From the NCBI GenBank assembly GCA_958510825.1, contig CAUEHQ010000001.1, positions 186,001 through 250,000 of the forward strand: a stretch of 64,000 nt of DNA, in the 5' to 3' direction. The position numbers and the translations under genes were made by a program. Each line of letters begins with the position of its first letter. Position 1 is the stretch's first letter. Source of the DNA: Brachypterus glaber (Eukaryota > Arthropoda > Insecta > Coleoptera > Kateretidae). Below the pieces are notes generated by a model that was given only the letters and a program-made list of their open reading frames with translations, did no database searches and was not told the origin of the DNA. Below are positions 43,433 through 55,387 of the stretch, piece after piece.

Positions 43433-44759
43433 TAAATGCCTATTACATCCTAGGAATAAACCCTAATTAATTTCAGATAATATATTATATTTTATGCACT
43501 TTCCATAAATTTTAATTTATTTAATTGTATCTTGGTATTAAAAACAGGCCACTCTAAACCAATGTAAACACTTATTTATTAAAAATATATTTACAGTAAA
43601 AAAGTAAATAATTTACTTCTTTTAAATGACGGAAATCAAAACATCAAATGACTGCGCTGGTCCAGTACAGCGTTGCCAAACTTTATTAGAAACCGATCGC
43701 AAATTGTTTTTTTACGGGTAGTAACACCCGTTATTTTATTTCTTTTCAGTTGAAAACTAAACGTTTTAAACAAAACCAGAAATGATCTTTATTTAAATGC
43801 TAAAATATATGATGACAATTATTTTATTGGAATAATCTCAAGCATAAAATATCTCTTAAGCAAAGTTTAGACTTGGCAACATTCTCGAACAAGTGAACAT
43901 CGTGGTTTTAAAAAGCGCGGCAAATTTGAGATTTAAATTTTTATTATAATTATAATTTAAATATGAAACAATATTAAACATGGTAAAATTATATACTTCC
44001 TTATTTTGTTTGTGACACAGTCTTTCAAAATACCATTCGTGCATGTTGAATTATACATAATTTTTTTACTGTATATAAAAAACATTTTCCTTAAGGAAAT
44101 TGTTTTCGTGCATTTTTCGTGTTATAAAATTCCGAGACCGCAGGTCAAACAATTGCCAAGCAAAATATTTTTTTAATACAGTAAAAAAGTTATCAATAAT
44201 TCAACATGCACTTATATTATTCACACTGTTGATATATTATTATGTCCTTGGATGTTTAGCATCTAGATGGTGAAACTGTAGAAAATAACGCAAAAAAAAT
44301 TAATAATCCAAATATTTTTAAATATGAATGTTGTCTAAATACAAGGCGTCAAAATATGTAATGCTTTGAATTCTCTCTTTTTTTCTCGATATTCTTCCAA
44401 AAATAATATTAAAAAAATATAATTGTTTTGATCTCGTACGTGTACTTCATTGCTTGGTATTTCATTTTGATTCTTTTTATACTGTGGCGTCCCCATATAA
44501 CTTTTATGTTTCAAAATTCAAATAACTTTTTCTAAAAACTTATAACTGATAGGACTTTTTCTTCCATTTTTAATGATTAATTAATAAGTGGTACCTCCTA
44601 TAACATTATTGTTTATGAATTGACTTTTCTTTAATTGGTAAAAATATTTATATTTATTAAATTAATCTTTTTTTTTTAATTTGGAGTTTATCGAATTTTC
44701 TTTCTATTTTTTATACATTTTTAAAAAATTGCGCCTCCATAGAGAGTTATCAATAACTG
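43433..44759. other. intergenic stretch without recognised features
   Basis: AT-rich sequence with only small hairpins (for example CGGGTAGTAACACCCG near 43716). The 62-codon minus-strand frame at 43856-44044 matches nothing I know. No exon, RNA gene or repeat end could be supported. Confidence 0.5.
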
Positions 44760-46169
44760 GCATGTCAAAATTTAAGAGGTCATTCTACATTAGGCGGGCC
44801 AAAAAATTTTTTTTTGGAAAAATCCAGGATGGCAAGTAAAAAAAAAGTTGTAGTATGTTTAGAGCAACTCACCTGCAAAAATTGAGATTTAAAAAAAAAT
44901 GAGCCGGGCCCCTTTGGCTTTTAAGTTTTTATTTTTCCATTTTCAAATTATTACTTTTATTTTTATTTTTTAATTACACAATAACCAAAATAATGGAAAT
45001 TTTTAGAATGGAAATGTAATTTATGATAATAAAGGAACATTCATAATTTTTCCTATCCCTATACAAAATATAGGGATAAAAATCAGCCCCTACAAAAGTA
45101 GGGGCTGAAAATGTCAAAAAAAATTACCCTTTATGCTAATATAGGTCAAAAAAAGCTGGTACCTAGAACCTATACCGCTAAGTTAAAAATATTTTTTACA
45201 ATTCCTTCATAAGCCTATTTCAAAACTCCATAGCTATTTTAGTTAAATATTATACAGTGTGTCGAAAAAAAAAATAGTTTCAAAATATAGACCTTCAAAT
45301 TTTTTGAATTTTTAAATATTTGATGTGACTATTCTGAAAGAGTCACTCTTTTAATTTCAGACAAAAAAGGGCCTGACCTACTAAGCACATGTTTTAATAT
45401 ATTTATATGTGATATTACTGAAACTTTTAAACTTTTAACTCATGAATAAACTAAAATAATATTAATAATGAAAAATATTTAATTATATATAGGCCCTAGG
45501 GCCATAGGGCCCCACAAACGGACTGTTTTAAAATGTTTTTATATTTTGTTTTTTATAAACTAACTACAAAAACCTAATATTATTCCAAAACTTATTTAAA
45601 GAGTCCTAGGGCCTAGGCCCTATAGGGCTTATATATATTTTTAATTTTGGTGGTGCTATTCTGGAAATATTTTAAGAAAAAATAATAATTAAATTGTATA
45701 GAAATATTAAATCTTGAAAATTTTAAAAACTGGTCATTGGGGACCTTTAGGCTCTAGGGCACGTTTCTTAATAAATAATTTTCAGATAAAATATTAGTTT
45801 TTGTCAGATTTTAAAACCGTGACTCTTTTAGAACAGTCACATAAAATATTTAAAAGTTCAAAAATTTGGCCTTCGCAAGTCAATATTTTTTTTAGACACC
45901 CTGTATAAACCCACAACAAACAAAAATAACTATGAAACTTTAAAATACACTTATTAAGAAATTCTAAAAAATATTTTTGACCTAGTGGTATAGGTCCCAG
46001 GTAATAGTTTTTCCAACCTATATTATCTCAAGGGGTATTTTTTAACATTTTCAGCCCCTAGAAAAATCCCTATATTTTGAATAGGGGTGAAAAAATTTAC
46101 CAATATTCCTTTATTATATGTTATTAATTTCCCATCTTTAAAATGTCCCACATTAGTGTTTTTATATAC
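44760..46169. mobile_element. foldback element, left arm, core and part of right arm
   Basis: Mirrored blocks include TATGATAATAAAGGAACATT / AATATTCCTTTATTATAT, CCCTATACAAAATATAGGGA / TCCCTATATTTTGAATAGGG, CAGCCCCTACAAAAGTAGGGGCTGA-type hairpins, and GGTACCTAGAACCTATACC / GGTATAGGTCCCAGGTA. The arms are a few hundred bp long around a core with the nested element 45253-45905. The right arm continues after the large gypsy element at 56338-56375. GGCCCTAGGGCC-like motifs repeat in the core. No coding region. Confidence 0.72.
45253..45905. mobile_element. TA-flanked MITE with TACAGKGTGTC ends
   Basis: TACAGTGTGTCGAAAAAAAA at the left is mirrored by TTTTTTTTAGACACCCTGTA at the right, with TA on both sides (45251-45252, 45906-45907). 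Further in, GTGACTATTCTGAAAGAGTC and GACTCTTTTAGAACAGTCAC keep the symmetry. 653 bp, mariner/Tc1-type target, nested in the foldback element. Confidence 0.75.
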
Positions 46170-47342
46170 TGTACCGTAATTAATACGTTCACTGCCAACG
46201 GCTAGTTTTGACAGCGGAGCAATGGGTATGGGCAAGGGAAAAATAGAAAGAATTGATTAATGTTGTTAGGGGCGCCAGTTACTTTAGCTTTTACTCCTTT
46301 AGGTAAGTAACAACCTAGTGTAAATACTTAAGCTTTTCAGTTTGAGAAAATATAACCCCTAAATAAAATAAGATAATTCATTTGAGAAATTTATTATAAA
46401 TAAACTTAATGAAAGCACATCAAGTAATGTATTAATATATATAAAAAATATGTGTAATTATATTAAGATATAATTAAAGAAATCTTAATAAAAATTACTA
46501 AATTCAGAAATCATTGACTTAAATGTATAAAGAAAACATGAAGTTCAGCAAGCACCAAGAAATGTATGTAAACAACAATCATTTCTTGCAGTGTATAAAA
46601 GTCATGCTTAAATTAGAAATCATTTAATCAAAAGTATGATATTTAATAATTAATAAATGAGATTAAATGTTTTAAAAAAAATAAGTACCTAAAAATGAAC
46701 AAAAGCCAGAAGGGCATATAGTATTAATCAATACTATATCAGATCTGATAAAGTTTACAGTTATAAGAATATTGAAATAAAAGAATTTAAAAATATGAAA
46801 TATTGCTTTCAAAAGTTTTCAGAATGAGTACTTAGCTGGTTTCTGCAAAATCCATGAGGTATGAATTCCATCGTCTCCATCTGTGCAAGTCTCCCCTATG
46901 CTGATGAATTCATTTCTCAAATGAAAGAAGAAAAAAATAAGCTGTCCCATCTACTTTGGAAAAATCATCTTCCAGGATAAAATGTTCGATTGAAAATGTT
47001 GTCCGGGATTAAATATGCTTTTGAAAATTATGTCCAATATAAAATTGTCTGCTAGACGGTTACATAGAATTTATCTATGCCAAAAATTATAGAACCATGT
47101 TCCAACAGAACATCACTCCATGCGGAGAACTTGTATATCAAATATACCAAAATAAACTTCAACTTAAATTAATATAATTCCATATTAATGGTATAGAAAT
47201 GGTGAGTAATTAATGGTCTAGTGATTGTGCTTAATTAATGTAGTAATAATGGTGCTTTATGGTGCTTAATTAATGGTGCTAAAACAATAATTATATCTCA
47301 GAAATATTCTAAGAAACAGAAAAACTTAACTTACGTCTCATT

Positions 47343-47630
47343 CTAAGTCTTCGATGTCCATCGAAACGTTATAAATGCATAATTGTATAAAATAACAGTT
47401 ATAATATCTTCCGCATTGTTTAAATATTCATTTTCACTAACTTTAAATAAAAATACATGAAGGATTACTTCGATGATTACAGAAAATAAACACTCGTCAA
47501 AATGAGACCACCATTGTACAGAGTTCATCAAGAAAGAGCGAAAATCGACCTTATCAACCGGTATGAACCCTTCAGGTAAATAAAATCCTATTTCTGAACT
47601 ATTAGCGACATCTATGCAAGTCATTATCAA
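47343..47630 (-). CDS. small LTR frame, 3' LTR copy (unknown)
   Basis: A roughly 93-codon frame inside the LTR, identical in the other LTR (55388-55675). It lacks a convincing start: the first in-frame ATG is two codons in. It encodes SEIGFYLPEGFIPVDKVDFR, SVQWWSHFDECLFSVIIEVI and a hydrophobic C-terminal half. No family recognised. The sequence is more protein-like (tryptophans, few homopolymers) than other short frames here, but in an LTR this young, identity between copies proves nothing about selection. Confidence 0.25.
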   Translation of the reverse strand: MIMTCIDVANSSEIGFYLPEGFIPVDKVDFRSFLMNSVQWWSHFDECLFSVIIEVILHVFLFKVSENEYLNNAEDIITVILYNYAFITFRWTSKT

Positions 47631-47859
47631 CTACAGTTTTACCGTATAGGATTCCTAATAAAGGTAACTGAAACGACACCAAAAATAATAACTAATTAAA
47701 AGAATGTTTCCTAATAAATCTGTATTAGTGATATCTAACCTCAAAATATTACTCTAAGAAACAAATATAAACAATACTTATTGTTTATCAGCAAAACTAA
47801 TAAAAATACGAACAGAATACTAAGTGTCCTGTGAACTAAGTATAAACAAAATACTGAAT

Positions 47860-48072
47860 CTAAGTGAGCAGTTCCAGCAAACTATTTTCAACAAATTCTG
47901 GATTATCCCGAAGTAATAAACATACGAAATTTTCCAGGAGAGACAAACTACAGATGAAAGCCAGTGAAATCCAACCCTCAATAGACTCTGAAACATATAA
48001 AAACCAGGTAAGTCCATAGACAAATGCATTATAGAGAAATAAGTCATATGATTCTTTATTATTAAAAATCAT
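47860..48072 (-). CDS. small hydrophobic LTR frame, 3' LTR copy (unknown)
   Basis: A 70-codon frame starting with ATG: MIFNNKESYDLFLYNAFVYG, then WFLYVSESIEGWISLAFICS and ending DNPEFVENSLLELLT. It has one or two likely membrane segments. The 5' LTR copy (55905-56117) differs by one residue. An overlapping frame (47820-48047) is probably its shadow. Function unknown; it could be a chance frame or the trace of sequence captured into an LTR. Confidence 0.25.
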   Translation of the reverse strand: MIFNNKESYDLFLYNAFVYGLTWFLYVSESIEGWISLAFICSLSLLENFVCLLLRDNPEFVENSLLELLT

Positions 48073-48198
48073 ATTCTAATTATGTTTTCTTTATGTTATT
48101 TTCAGGTAGAACTATGGAATAGAGACTTATATGGTTAGAATTCAGTTCCTGCTACAAAATAGTCCCAGATACAAAATAGTTCTGTACATACGTAACTA

Positions 48199-48207
48199 TT
48201 TATATAC
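48199..48207 (-). promoter_or_regulatory. TATA-like site in the 3' LTR
   Basis: GTATATAAA on the minus strand about 85 bp into the LTR; the same site in the 5' LTR is at 56244-56252, where it could drive transcription of the element. Confidence 0.35.
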
Positions 48208-48292
48208 AAAATAAACATAAATTATAACGTAAGTAAACGAATAGTTTAATTAACCCTTGCTATCTTACAAAGTGACGATTTATATCGTTACA

Positions 48293-48824
48293 CATGCCCC
48301 CTCCAAAAATAATAAAAATATTTAATATACAAAAAATATTTTTATACCAAACTCTATAACTATTTAACTTAAATAGCTAAAATATATACTATATTTTATT
48401 TAATAAATCAACAAAAAATACAATACTTTATGTAAATCATTTGAAATACTACTTGATAATTAACAATAGCTAAGCTTGATAACTACGTGTATCATCCGCC
48501 TACTCTTATGTAGAACATAATTTTGGGACTTTATCGGTGTGTGTCATAAACAGGTAATTGTCATAATCAGGTAATTGTCATAATCAGGTAATTGTCATAA
48601 TTAATTTTGTTTTTCTTTTTTAGCTAAGTTTTATCAAGATAAAAAAATAGAAATAAGACTTGACTGTGTGCACCAGAATTCTCTTCTACAAAAAATATAT
48701 TTATATATTTTTTTTTACTACTATATACAAAAGTTTTGGGTACCCTTTAAATATTTTCAATACATTGATATTTTTTAAATATCATTCCGAATAATACTAA
48801 GAATATATTCTTATTTAATAAAAT
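48293..48824 (-). promoter_or_regulatory. 3' non-coding region with polypurine tract
   Basis: Minus-strand sequence between the gag-pol stop and the 3' LTR. Next to the LTR it reads TTTTTGGAGGGGGCATG, the likely polypurine tract (about 48296-48309). The remaining 520 bp are AT-rich; no env frame is present. GGTAATTGTCATAATCA is repeated in tandem at 48552-48600. Confidence 0.7.
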
Positions 48825-51800
48825 CTAGCCAACTGAAATGTCACTATTCGATCCAAAATATTTCTTTAGATCTTTAACATGCCAGTCGCCTCTATGACCA
48901 TCTGCATTTTCCAAAATATACACTAACTTTGACTTTTTCGCAACAACTTTGCAAAGTATGTACTTTGGAGCAAGTTTTGCAGCAAAACTTTTACTAGCAT
49001 CTGAGAGTACTTTGTTTCGTCTCCAAACTTTTTCACCTATATCAAAATTTACTTCACGCTTGCGCAAATTATAAGTACGCTTATTACGTTCATAAGCTTC
49101 ATGTAAATATTTCTTTACATCAACAAAAATCTCTTTAAGATTTCCCAAGTCTTGACTATACGAGTCTCTGTCACAAGGTTCTAATTTAACACCATCAGTT
49201 GATGTCATTTTGCCATAATAAGTTCCTGTGATAGGTACATTCCTCCCAAAATTAAGAAATGCCGGCGTATACCCCGTAACTTCATTTACAGACGTTCGTA
49301 AAGCTAGACCTATTTTTGCTAAATTTTTACACCATTCTTTTTGATTATCTTTTATATATGATCTTATAGCAGTAGAAATTGTGCGATGTTGCCTTTCCGT
49401 CGGATTATTTTGACTATGGTAAAGTGCATTAAACCAAATTTTCTGTACATTATATTCATCTGCTAATTTTTTAAAAACTTTACCAGCAAATTGTTTTCCA
49501 TTATCGACAATTAAAAATTGACAGACTCCGTAAACTAAAAAAACTTCATTCTCAATGAATTTACATATTGCATTTGCAGTAGCTTCCCTTAAAGGATGTA
49601 ATAATGTATACTTTGTAAACCAGTCTGACACAACTAAAAGATAACAAAAACCTTTAGAACTTCTGGGAAATGGTCCCTGCAAATCACATGAAATAACTTG
49701 CCACGGATAATTTACTTCTTTTTCACGACCCATCAATCCAAAACGTGCAGAATTACTAACTTTTTGTGATTGACAAATATTACAACATCTTACATATTTT
49801 AAAATATCTTTACGCATTTTTGGCCAAAAATATGTTTCTGAAATTCTATGAAAAGTTTTAAAAAATCCCATATGAGAAGCTAATACATCGTCATGACATT
49901 CTTTTAGTACTTGTTTACGACACTTTTGAGGCACTAACAATTTCCACTCTATAATATTACTTTTTACTTTTGTCTTGGTCGGTATGAACTTATAAATATT
50001 ATCATCAATAACTTTAAATTGCGGATATGAATCTGGACTCTTAACAATTTTTTCCCTCAACTGAATATAATATTTATCACTATTATAATCATTTACATTA
50101 AAATTAATTAAATTTACATCTGGAAAAATTGATTTTTCTGGTTCTATTCTATCAAAAGCTCTGGATAACCCATCAGCTACTACATTTAATTTACCTCTAC
50201 GATATACAATATCCATATCATATTGCTGTAATTTTAATGACCATCTAGCCAAGCGACCAGAGGGATCTTTCATATTACTCAAATATTTTAATGAAGAATG
50301 ATCTGTAATTACTGTGAATTTAACACCTTCAATATATGGTCTAAACCTATCTATAGCAAACAAAACAGCTAAACATTCCTTTTCACCTACAGAATATTTT
50401 ATTTCACTACGTGTTAAAGCTCTACTAGCATAAGCTATTACTTTTTCTTGACCATCTTGCGTTTGTGTTAATATGGAACCGAGGCCAACTAAAGAAGCAT
50501 CACATTGTATAACAAATGGTAAAGAAAAATTGGGACTTGCTAAAGCTGGAGCATTTATTAAAGATTCCTTCAACAATAAAAAAGCTTTTTCTGCATCAGT
50601 ATTCCAACTAATGGCTTGTTTTTTACCTTTGCCCTTCAAAAGTGAATTTAATGGACTAACAATTGTTGAAAAATTCCTAACAAATCTACGATACCACGAA
50701 GCTACACCTAAAAATCGTTTTATTTCTGTACTATTTGTTGGTCTAGGATAGTTTATTATTGCTTCTACTTTTTGCGGATCGGTTCTTAAACCAAAATTAT
50801 CAATTACAAAACCTAAATACTTAAGTGATTTTCTAAAAAAATTACTTTTTTCAAAATTTATTGTAAGATTAGCAGATTTTAATTTTTCATGTACTATTTG
50901 AAGTAATTTAATATGTTCCTCAAATGTTTTTGATACTATTATAATGTCATCAATATAAACAAATATATTTGGATAAAAGGAGAAAGGAAAAAGTTTATCC
51001 ATTAATCTTTGCTGACTTTGTGTTCCATTTTTGAGTCCATAACACATTACATTAAATTCAAATAGTCCCCTACCAGGTACGGAAAATGCAGTTTTTTCTT
51101 TAGCAGTTTTTGTAAGTGGAATCTGCCAAAAAGCATTTTTTAAATCTATACTTGATATATATTTTGCATCGCCTAATAAACTTAAAATGGAGTCTATCCT
51201 TGGTAAAGGATGTGAATCACCTTTTGTAATAGAATTTAATTTACGTCCATCAAAACAAAAACGGTATGTACCATTAGCTTTTTTTACTAATAAAACTGGT
51301 GAATTAAAATCAGAATAAGATGGTGAAACTATATCATCTTTTAACATTTTATCTAACTCTTTATGTAAAATTTCTATTAAATAAGGTGACAAAGGATATT
51401 GACGCATTTTAAAAGGTTTATTATTTCCTGTATCTATATCATGTTCTATTAAATTTGTTCTACCTATTTTTTCGCTATATAATTCTTTAAATAAACTAAC
51501 AAATTTATCTGCTATCTTTTTCTGTTCGTCTGTCAAGTCACATAAGCCTACTGAATTATCTTTATTTATATCCTGACTATCACTGTTATTACTGATCACA
51601 TTCAATTTATTAATTTTATTATTCCAAGATTCATCAGAAAAATCCAGAGTCATAGAAAACAATTGTAAAAAATTCACACCAAAAATAAAATTTGTTTCCA
51701 AAGAAGGAACAACCAAGACTTGTAAAATCTTAACTTCATTATCTACTTTAATAGGTAAATAAACAACACCAGTTACTAACTGTTTAGATTTATCAGCTGT

Positions 51801-53645
51801 AGTAACATGCGGTATAAGACATTTATCAATTTTTAAATTAAATTTTTCTAAAATTTTAATCGCGTGACCACCAGCCACTGAACAATTTGCACCTGTATCA
51901 ATCAAAGCTGTTATATTTTTATCAAAAATATTTACTTTAATATATGGACGGTTATCTCTAGGTAATTTAATAAAAGAATTTTTATTAATTACAGACAAAC
52001 TATACGGTTTATAAAAATTTTTAACTTTATCCAACCAATCTTTCCATTCATTCAAATAAAAGCGTTTATTTGTTTCTGTTACACTTGATTTTTGTAAAGA
52101 ATTGATATTACTTTTATTATAATAAATGTTTTTACAAAAAGTAGTTTTGTTATCCTTTTTTATCTGACTGTCATTATTATTTTTAGCCTTTTTATTAAGT
52201 GAATGCCGACTAAAATCATCCACTTTCCTATTTAGTTTTTTTGTACAGGAAGGGCAATTTTTAAAAACTACATCTTTATATCCACATTTATAACAAAACT
52301 TTGTTCTTTTAGCTAAACATTTGCTAAAAATATGATTTGGTTGGTTACAGTTATAACAAATTACTTGTCTACTTTTATTATTACTACTATTACTACTATT
52401 CTGTGTATTATTAAAGCTTTGATTGGTACTTTGACTAATTTGAGAAACTTGACTACTATTACATACTGAACTTTGACGAGTAGAGGAAGATGGGGTAAGT
52501 TTGGACACTGTGGTATTATGACTACAATTACATTTACTACTAAAATTTTGACTTATATCCGAACTTAGGACATTTACTTTATTAACTGCTTTATTTTTTG
52601 CCACACTTTTACCTGCTATGCTCTTTTGTTTTAATTGATAAGCTTCATCTATTCTTTTACAACTGTCTTTTAAATCTTCTAAATCATTTATTTCTATAAG
52701 TGATAATGGTGTAAAATAATGTGGTAATATTCTTTCTCTAATCGTCTTAAGTCTAGTATATAAACTTGCAGCATGAATTAAACGTTTAAACAAGGTTTCC
52801 ATAGCACCTATAAAAATTGCGATAGATTCATCGGGATTTTGATATCTAGAACGGATATCATCCCATGTTCTATCATCTATGTTAGCTGGAAGAAAATCTT
52901 TTTTTAATGCTTGAATTATTTGAGACCACGAATTTAAATTATCTTTAATTGAGAGAAACCATGACAATGCTGGTTCTTTGAATAAGTCATATGCGGATTT
53001 AAATAACATTTCGTCTGTAACATTTCTACTTATTTTCATATATTCAACTTGCTCAATAAAATTTAAAACATTAGACTTTCCATCAAAATTAATATTCCAT
53101 TTATAAACTGGTACTGATTTTAAATAATCATTATCTTTTTTACTAGAAACTTTAGGACTAAACTGTGTACTATTATGTAATGAAATATTATTATTTACTT
53201 GAGTAAGATCTGAATTTTTACCAGATTTTTCATAAAGATCTAAAATATCTGCTTCTATTTCTAAACAAGTTGCTTTTGTTATTTCTAAAAATTGAATACG
53301 TCTAACTTTATTTTCTTCTACTTCAGGAAAACGTTGCAGACGATTTGTTACATGTACTAAATAAGTTTTTAATTTTCTTAAATCAGCTAAACTATAATCA
53401 CCATGATATTCTACAATTTCTGAAGATATACTATCTAAAATTCTATTAATATTTTCCACTTCACTGTTAAAATTAAAAGTCGGATCTACATATTTTACTT
53501 TAGGATCTTCCCTAGCTATGGCTCTACCTAAAACTTTAATTCTAGATGCTCTATTATTTTTTGCTGTTAAATGTCTTATACGAAGTTCATAATTTACCAT
53601 TTCTGCAGTCAAAAATCTAATTTCCATTTTATCTAAATCTTCCAT
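48825..53645 (-). CDS. gag-pol polyprotein of the long-LTR gypsy element, intact
   Basis: One 1606-codon frame. Residues 1-420 are Gag (capsid-like 175-330). A CCHC knuckle CYNCNQPNHIFSKC is at 430-443 and a second cysteine cluster at 451-467. The aspartic protease has LIDTGANCSV with the catalytic D at 583. Reverse transcriptase spans about 760-960, with SSIDLKNAFW (D834) and YIDD at 897-900. RNase H has D1049 (IQCDAS) and D1115 (ITDHSS). Integrase has H1251/H1258/C1288/C1291, then D1321, D1381 and E1417, a D-D35-E spacing. All catalytic residues I can check are present. Gag and Pol are in one frame, with no frameshift signal between them. The ATG at 53643-53645 gives a start about 600 bp after the 5' LTR. 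Confidence 0.97.
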   Translation of the reverse strand: MEDLDKMEIRFLTAEMVNYELRIRHLTAKNNRASRIKVLGRAIAREDPKVKYVDPTFNFNSEVENINRILDSISSEIVEYHGDYSLADLRKLKTYLVHVTNRLQRFPEVEENKVRRIQFLEITKATCLEIEADILDLYEKSGKNSDLTQVNNNISLHNSTQFSPKVSSKKDNDYLKSVPVYKWNINFDGKSNVLNFIEQVEYMKISRNVTDEMLFKSAYDLFKEPALSWFLSIKDNLNSWSQIIQALKKDFLPANIDDRTWDDIRSRYQNPDESIAIFIGAMETLFKRLIHAASLYTRLKTIRERILPHYFTPLSLIEINDLEDLKDSCKRIDEAYQLKQKSIAGKSVAKNKAVNKVNVLSSDISQNFSSKCNCSHNTTVSKLTPSSSTRQSSVCNSSQVSQISQSTNQSFNNTQNSSNSSNNKSRQVICYNCNQPNHIFSKCLAKRTKFCYKCGYKDVVFKNCPSCTKKLNRKVDDFSRHSLNKKAKNNNDSQIKKDNKTTFCKNIYYNKSNINSLQKSSVTETNKRFYLNEWKDWLDKVKNFYKPYSLSVINKNSFIKLPRDNRPYIKVNIFDKNITALIDTGANCSVAGGHAIKILEKFNLKIDKCLIPHVTTADKSKQLVTGVVYLPIKVDNEVKILQVLVVPSLETNFIFGVNFLQLFSMTLDFSDESWNNKINKLNVISNNSDSQDINKDNSVGLCDLTDEQKKIADKFVSLFKELYSEKIGRTNLIEHDIDTGNNKPFKMRQYPLSPYLIEILHKELDKMLKDDIVSPSYSDFNSPVLLVKKANGTYRFCFDGRKLNSITKGDSHPLPRIDSILSLLGDAKYISSIDLKNAFWQIPLTKTAKEKTAFSVPGRGLFEFNVMCYGLKNGTQSQQRLMDKLFPFSFYPNIFVYIDDIIIVSKTFEEHIKLLQIVHEKLKSANLTINFEKSNFFRKSLKYLGFVIDNFGLRTDPQKVEAIINYPRPTNSTEIKRFLGVASWYRRFVRNFSTIVSPLNSLLKGKGKKQAISWNTDAEKAFLLLKESLINAPALASPNFSLPFVIQCDASLVGLGSILTQTQDGQEKVIAYASRALTRSEIKYSVGEKECLAVLFAIDRFRPYIEGVKFTVITDHSSLKYLSNMKDPSGRLARWSLKLQQYDMDIVYRRGKLNVVADGLSRAFDRIEPEKSIFPDVNLINFNVNDYNSDKYYIQLREKIVKSPDSYPQFKVIDDNIYKFIPTKTKVKSNIIEWKLLVPQKCRKQVLKECHDDVLASHMGFFKTFHRISETYFWPKMRKDILKYVRCCNICQSQKVSNSARFGLMGREKEVNYPWQVISCDLQGPFPRSSKGFCYLLVVSDWFTKYTLLHPLREATANAICKFIENEVFLVYGVCQFLIVDNGKQFAGKVFKKLADEYNVQKIWFNALYHSQNNPTERQHRTISTAIRSYIKDNQKEWCKNLAKIGLALRTSVNEVTGYTPAFLNFGRNVPITGTYYGKMTSTDGVKLEPCDRDSYSQDLGNLKEIFVDVKKYLHEAYERNKRTYNLRKREVNFDIGEKVWRRNKVLSDASKSFAAKLAPKYILCKVVAKKSKLVYILENADGHRGDWHVKDLKKYFGSNSDISVG

Positions 53646-54248
53646 TTTGAATATTTATTTTCAAAATTTAAATTCAATTTACTCAAAATATTTATTTTAT
53701 AATAAAATATTTATACTGTACCACAAATTATTTTTTTTTGTGTACACTGCTCAACAAAGTTTTTGCATACTTTGGAAAATTTCCCAAATATGTCAAAAAA
53801 AATACTAAATTATTATTTATCTCAATTGGACAAATTAATAATTATAAATAGTCTCCAAAACTACAAAATTAGCTAATATTTATTCATATCCTTCGCATAA
53901 ATAAATACCCTATTATCCATTTATTTCTATTGAATAAAAGATAATTTCTAGAAAAACTGAACCCACGCCAAAATTTCTCTATTCCATGTTATTCCATAAA
54001 ATTCAGAAAAAACATAAAAAACACATATCTGATATATCTTATCAGATTAACTCTAATTTGACTTAATTTTCAACAAAAAATATTTTATTCAACAGTTATA
54101 TGTAGTTTTTCTCAAAATGAACTTTAAGTTACACTGAAAAAAAAAAGCTTTAGATTTTTATAAAAAATACACTGAGAAAAATGGAGTAAAATTAAAAAAA
54201 CAAGTGTTCTATCTATCCAAATACCACGTTCTTGAGCGCCAATATTAG
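53646..54248 (-). promoter_or_regulatory. 5' leader and primer-site region of the long-LTR element
   Basis: About 600 bp between the 5' LTR and the gag-pol start, AT-rich. Next to the LTR the minus strand reads CTAATATTGGCGCTCAAGAA; TGGCGCTCAAGAACG, starting seven bases in, is the likely tRNA primer site, but I could not name the tRNA. Confidence 0.55.
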
Positions 54249-55387
54249 TGTACCGTAATTAATACGTTCACTGCCAACGGCTAGTTTTGACAGCGGAGCA
54301 ATGGGTATGGGCAAGGGAAAAATAGAAAGAATTGATTAATGTTGTTAGGGGCGCCAGTTACTTTAGCTTTTACTCCTTTAGGTAAGTAACAACCTAGTGT
54401 AAATACTTAAGCTTTTCAGTTTGAGAAAATATAACCCCTAAATAAAATAAGATAATTCATTTGAGAAATTTATTATAAATAAACTTAATGAAAGCACATC
54501 AAGTAATGTATTAATATATATAAAAAATATGTGTAATTATATTAAGATATAATTAAAGAAATCTTAATAAAAATTACTAAATTCAGAAATCATTGACTTA
54601 AATGTATAAAGAAAACATGAAGTTCAGCAAGCACCAAGAAATGTATGTAAACAACAATCATTTCTTGCAGTGTATAAAAGTCATGCTTAAATTAGAAATC
54701 ATTTAATCAAAAGTATGATATTTAATAATTAATAAATGAGATTAAATGTTTTAAAAAAAATAAGTACCTAAAAATGAACAAAAGCCAGAAGGGCAAAGTT
54801 TACAGTTATAAGAATATTGAAATAAAAGAATTTAAAAATATGAAATATTGCTTTCAAAAGTTTTCAGAATGAGTACTTAGCTGGTTTCTGCAAAATCCAT
54901 GAGGTATGAATTCCATCGTCTCCATCTGTGCAAGTCTCCCCTATGCTGATGAATTCATTTCTCAAATGAAAGAAGAAAAAAATAAGCTGTCCCATCTACT
55001 TTGGAAAAATCATCTTCCAGGATAAAATGTTCGATTGAAAATGTTGTCCGGGATTAAATATGCTTTTGAAAATTATGTCCAATATAAAATTGTCTGCTAG
55101 ACGGTTACATAGAATTTATCTATGCCAAAAATTATAGAACCATGTTCCAACAGAACATCACTCCATGCGGAGAACTTGTATATCAAACATACCAAAATAA
55201 ACTTCAACTTAAATTAATATAATTCCATATTAATGGTATAGAAATGGTGAGTAATTAATGGTCTAGTGATTGTGCTTAATTAATGTAGTAATAATGGTGC
55301 TTTATGGTGCTTAATTAATGGTGCTAAAACAATAATTATATCTCAGAAATATTCTAAGAAACAGAAAAACTTAACTTACGTCTCATT

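Larger units (their letters stand above)
46170..48292 (-). repeat. 3' LTR (2123 bp) of the long-LTR gypsy element
   Basis: Matches 54249-56337 almost base for base but has an extra 34 bp near 46720 (TATAGTATTAATCAATACTA and TATCAGATCTGATA). It carries the same short minus-strand frames as the 5' LTR. Confidence 0.95.

Noticed and set aside
50473..50751. 92-codon + strand frame
   Set aside because: Shadow of the gag-pol gene on the opposite strand, over the RT/RNase H region.
48825..53645. 1606-codon protein as a domesticated host gene
   Set aside because: It is bracketed by near-identical LTRs, primer-site and polypurine signals and a target duplication, so it is an ordinary young retrotransposon.
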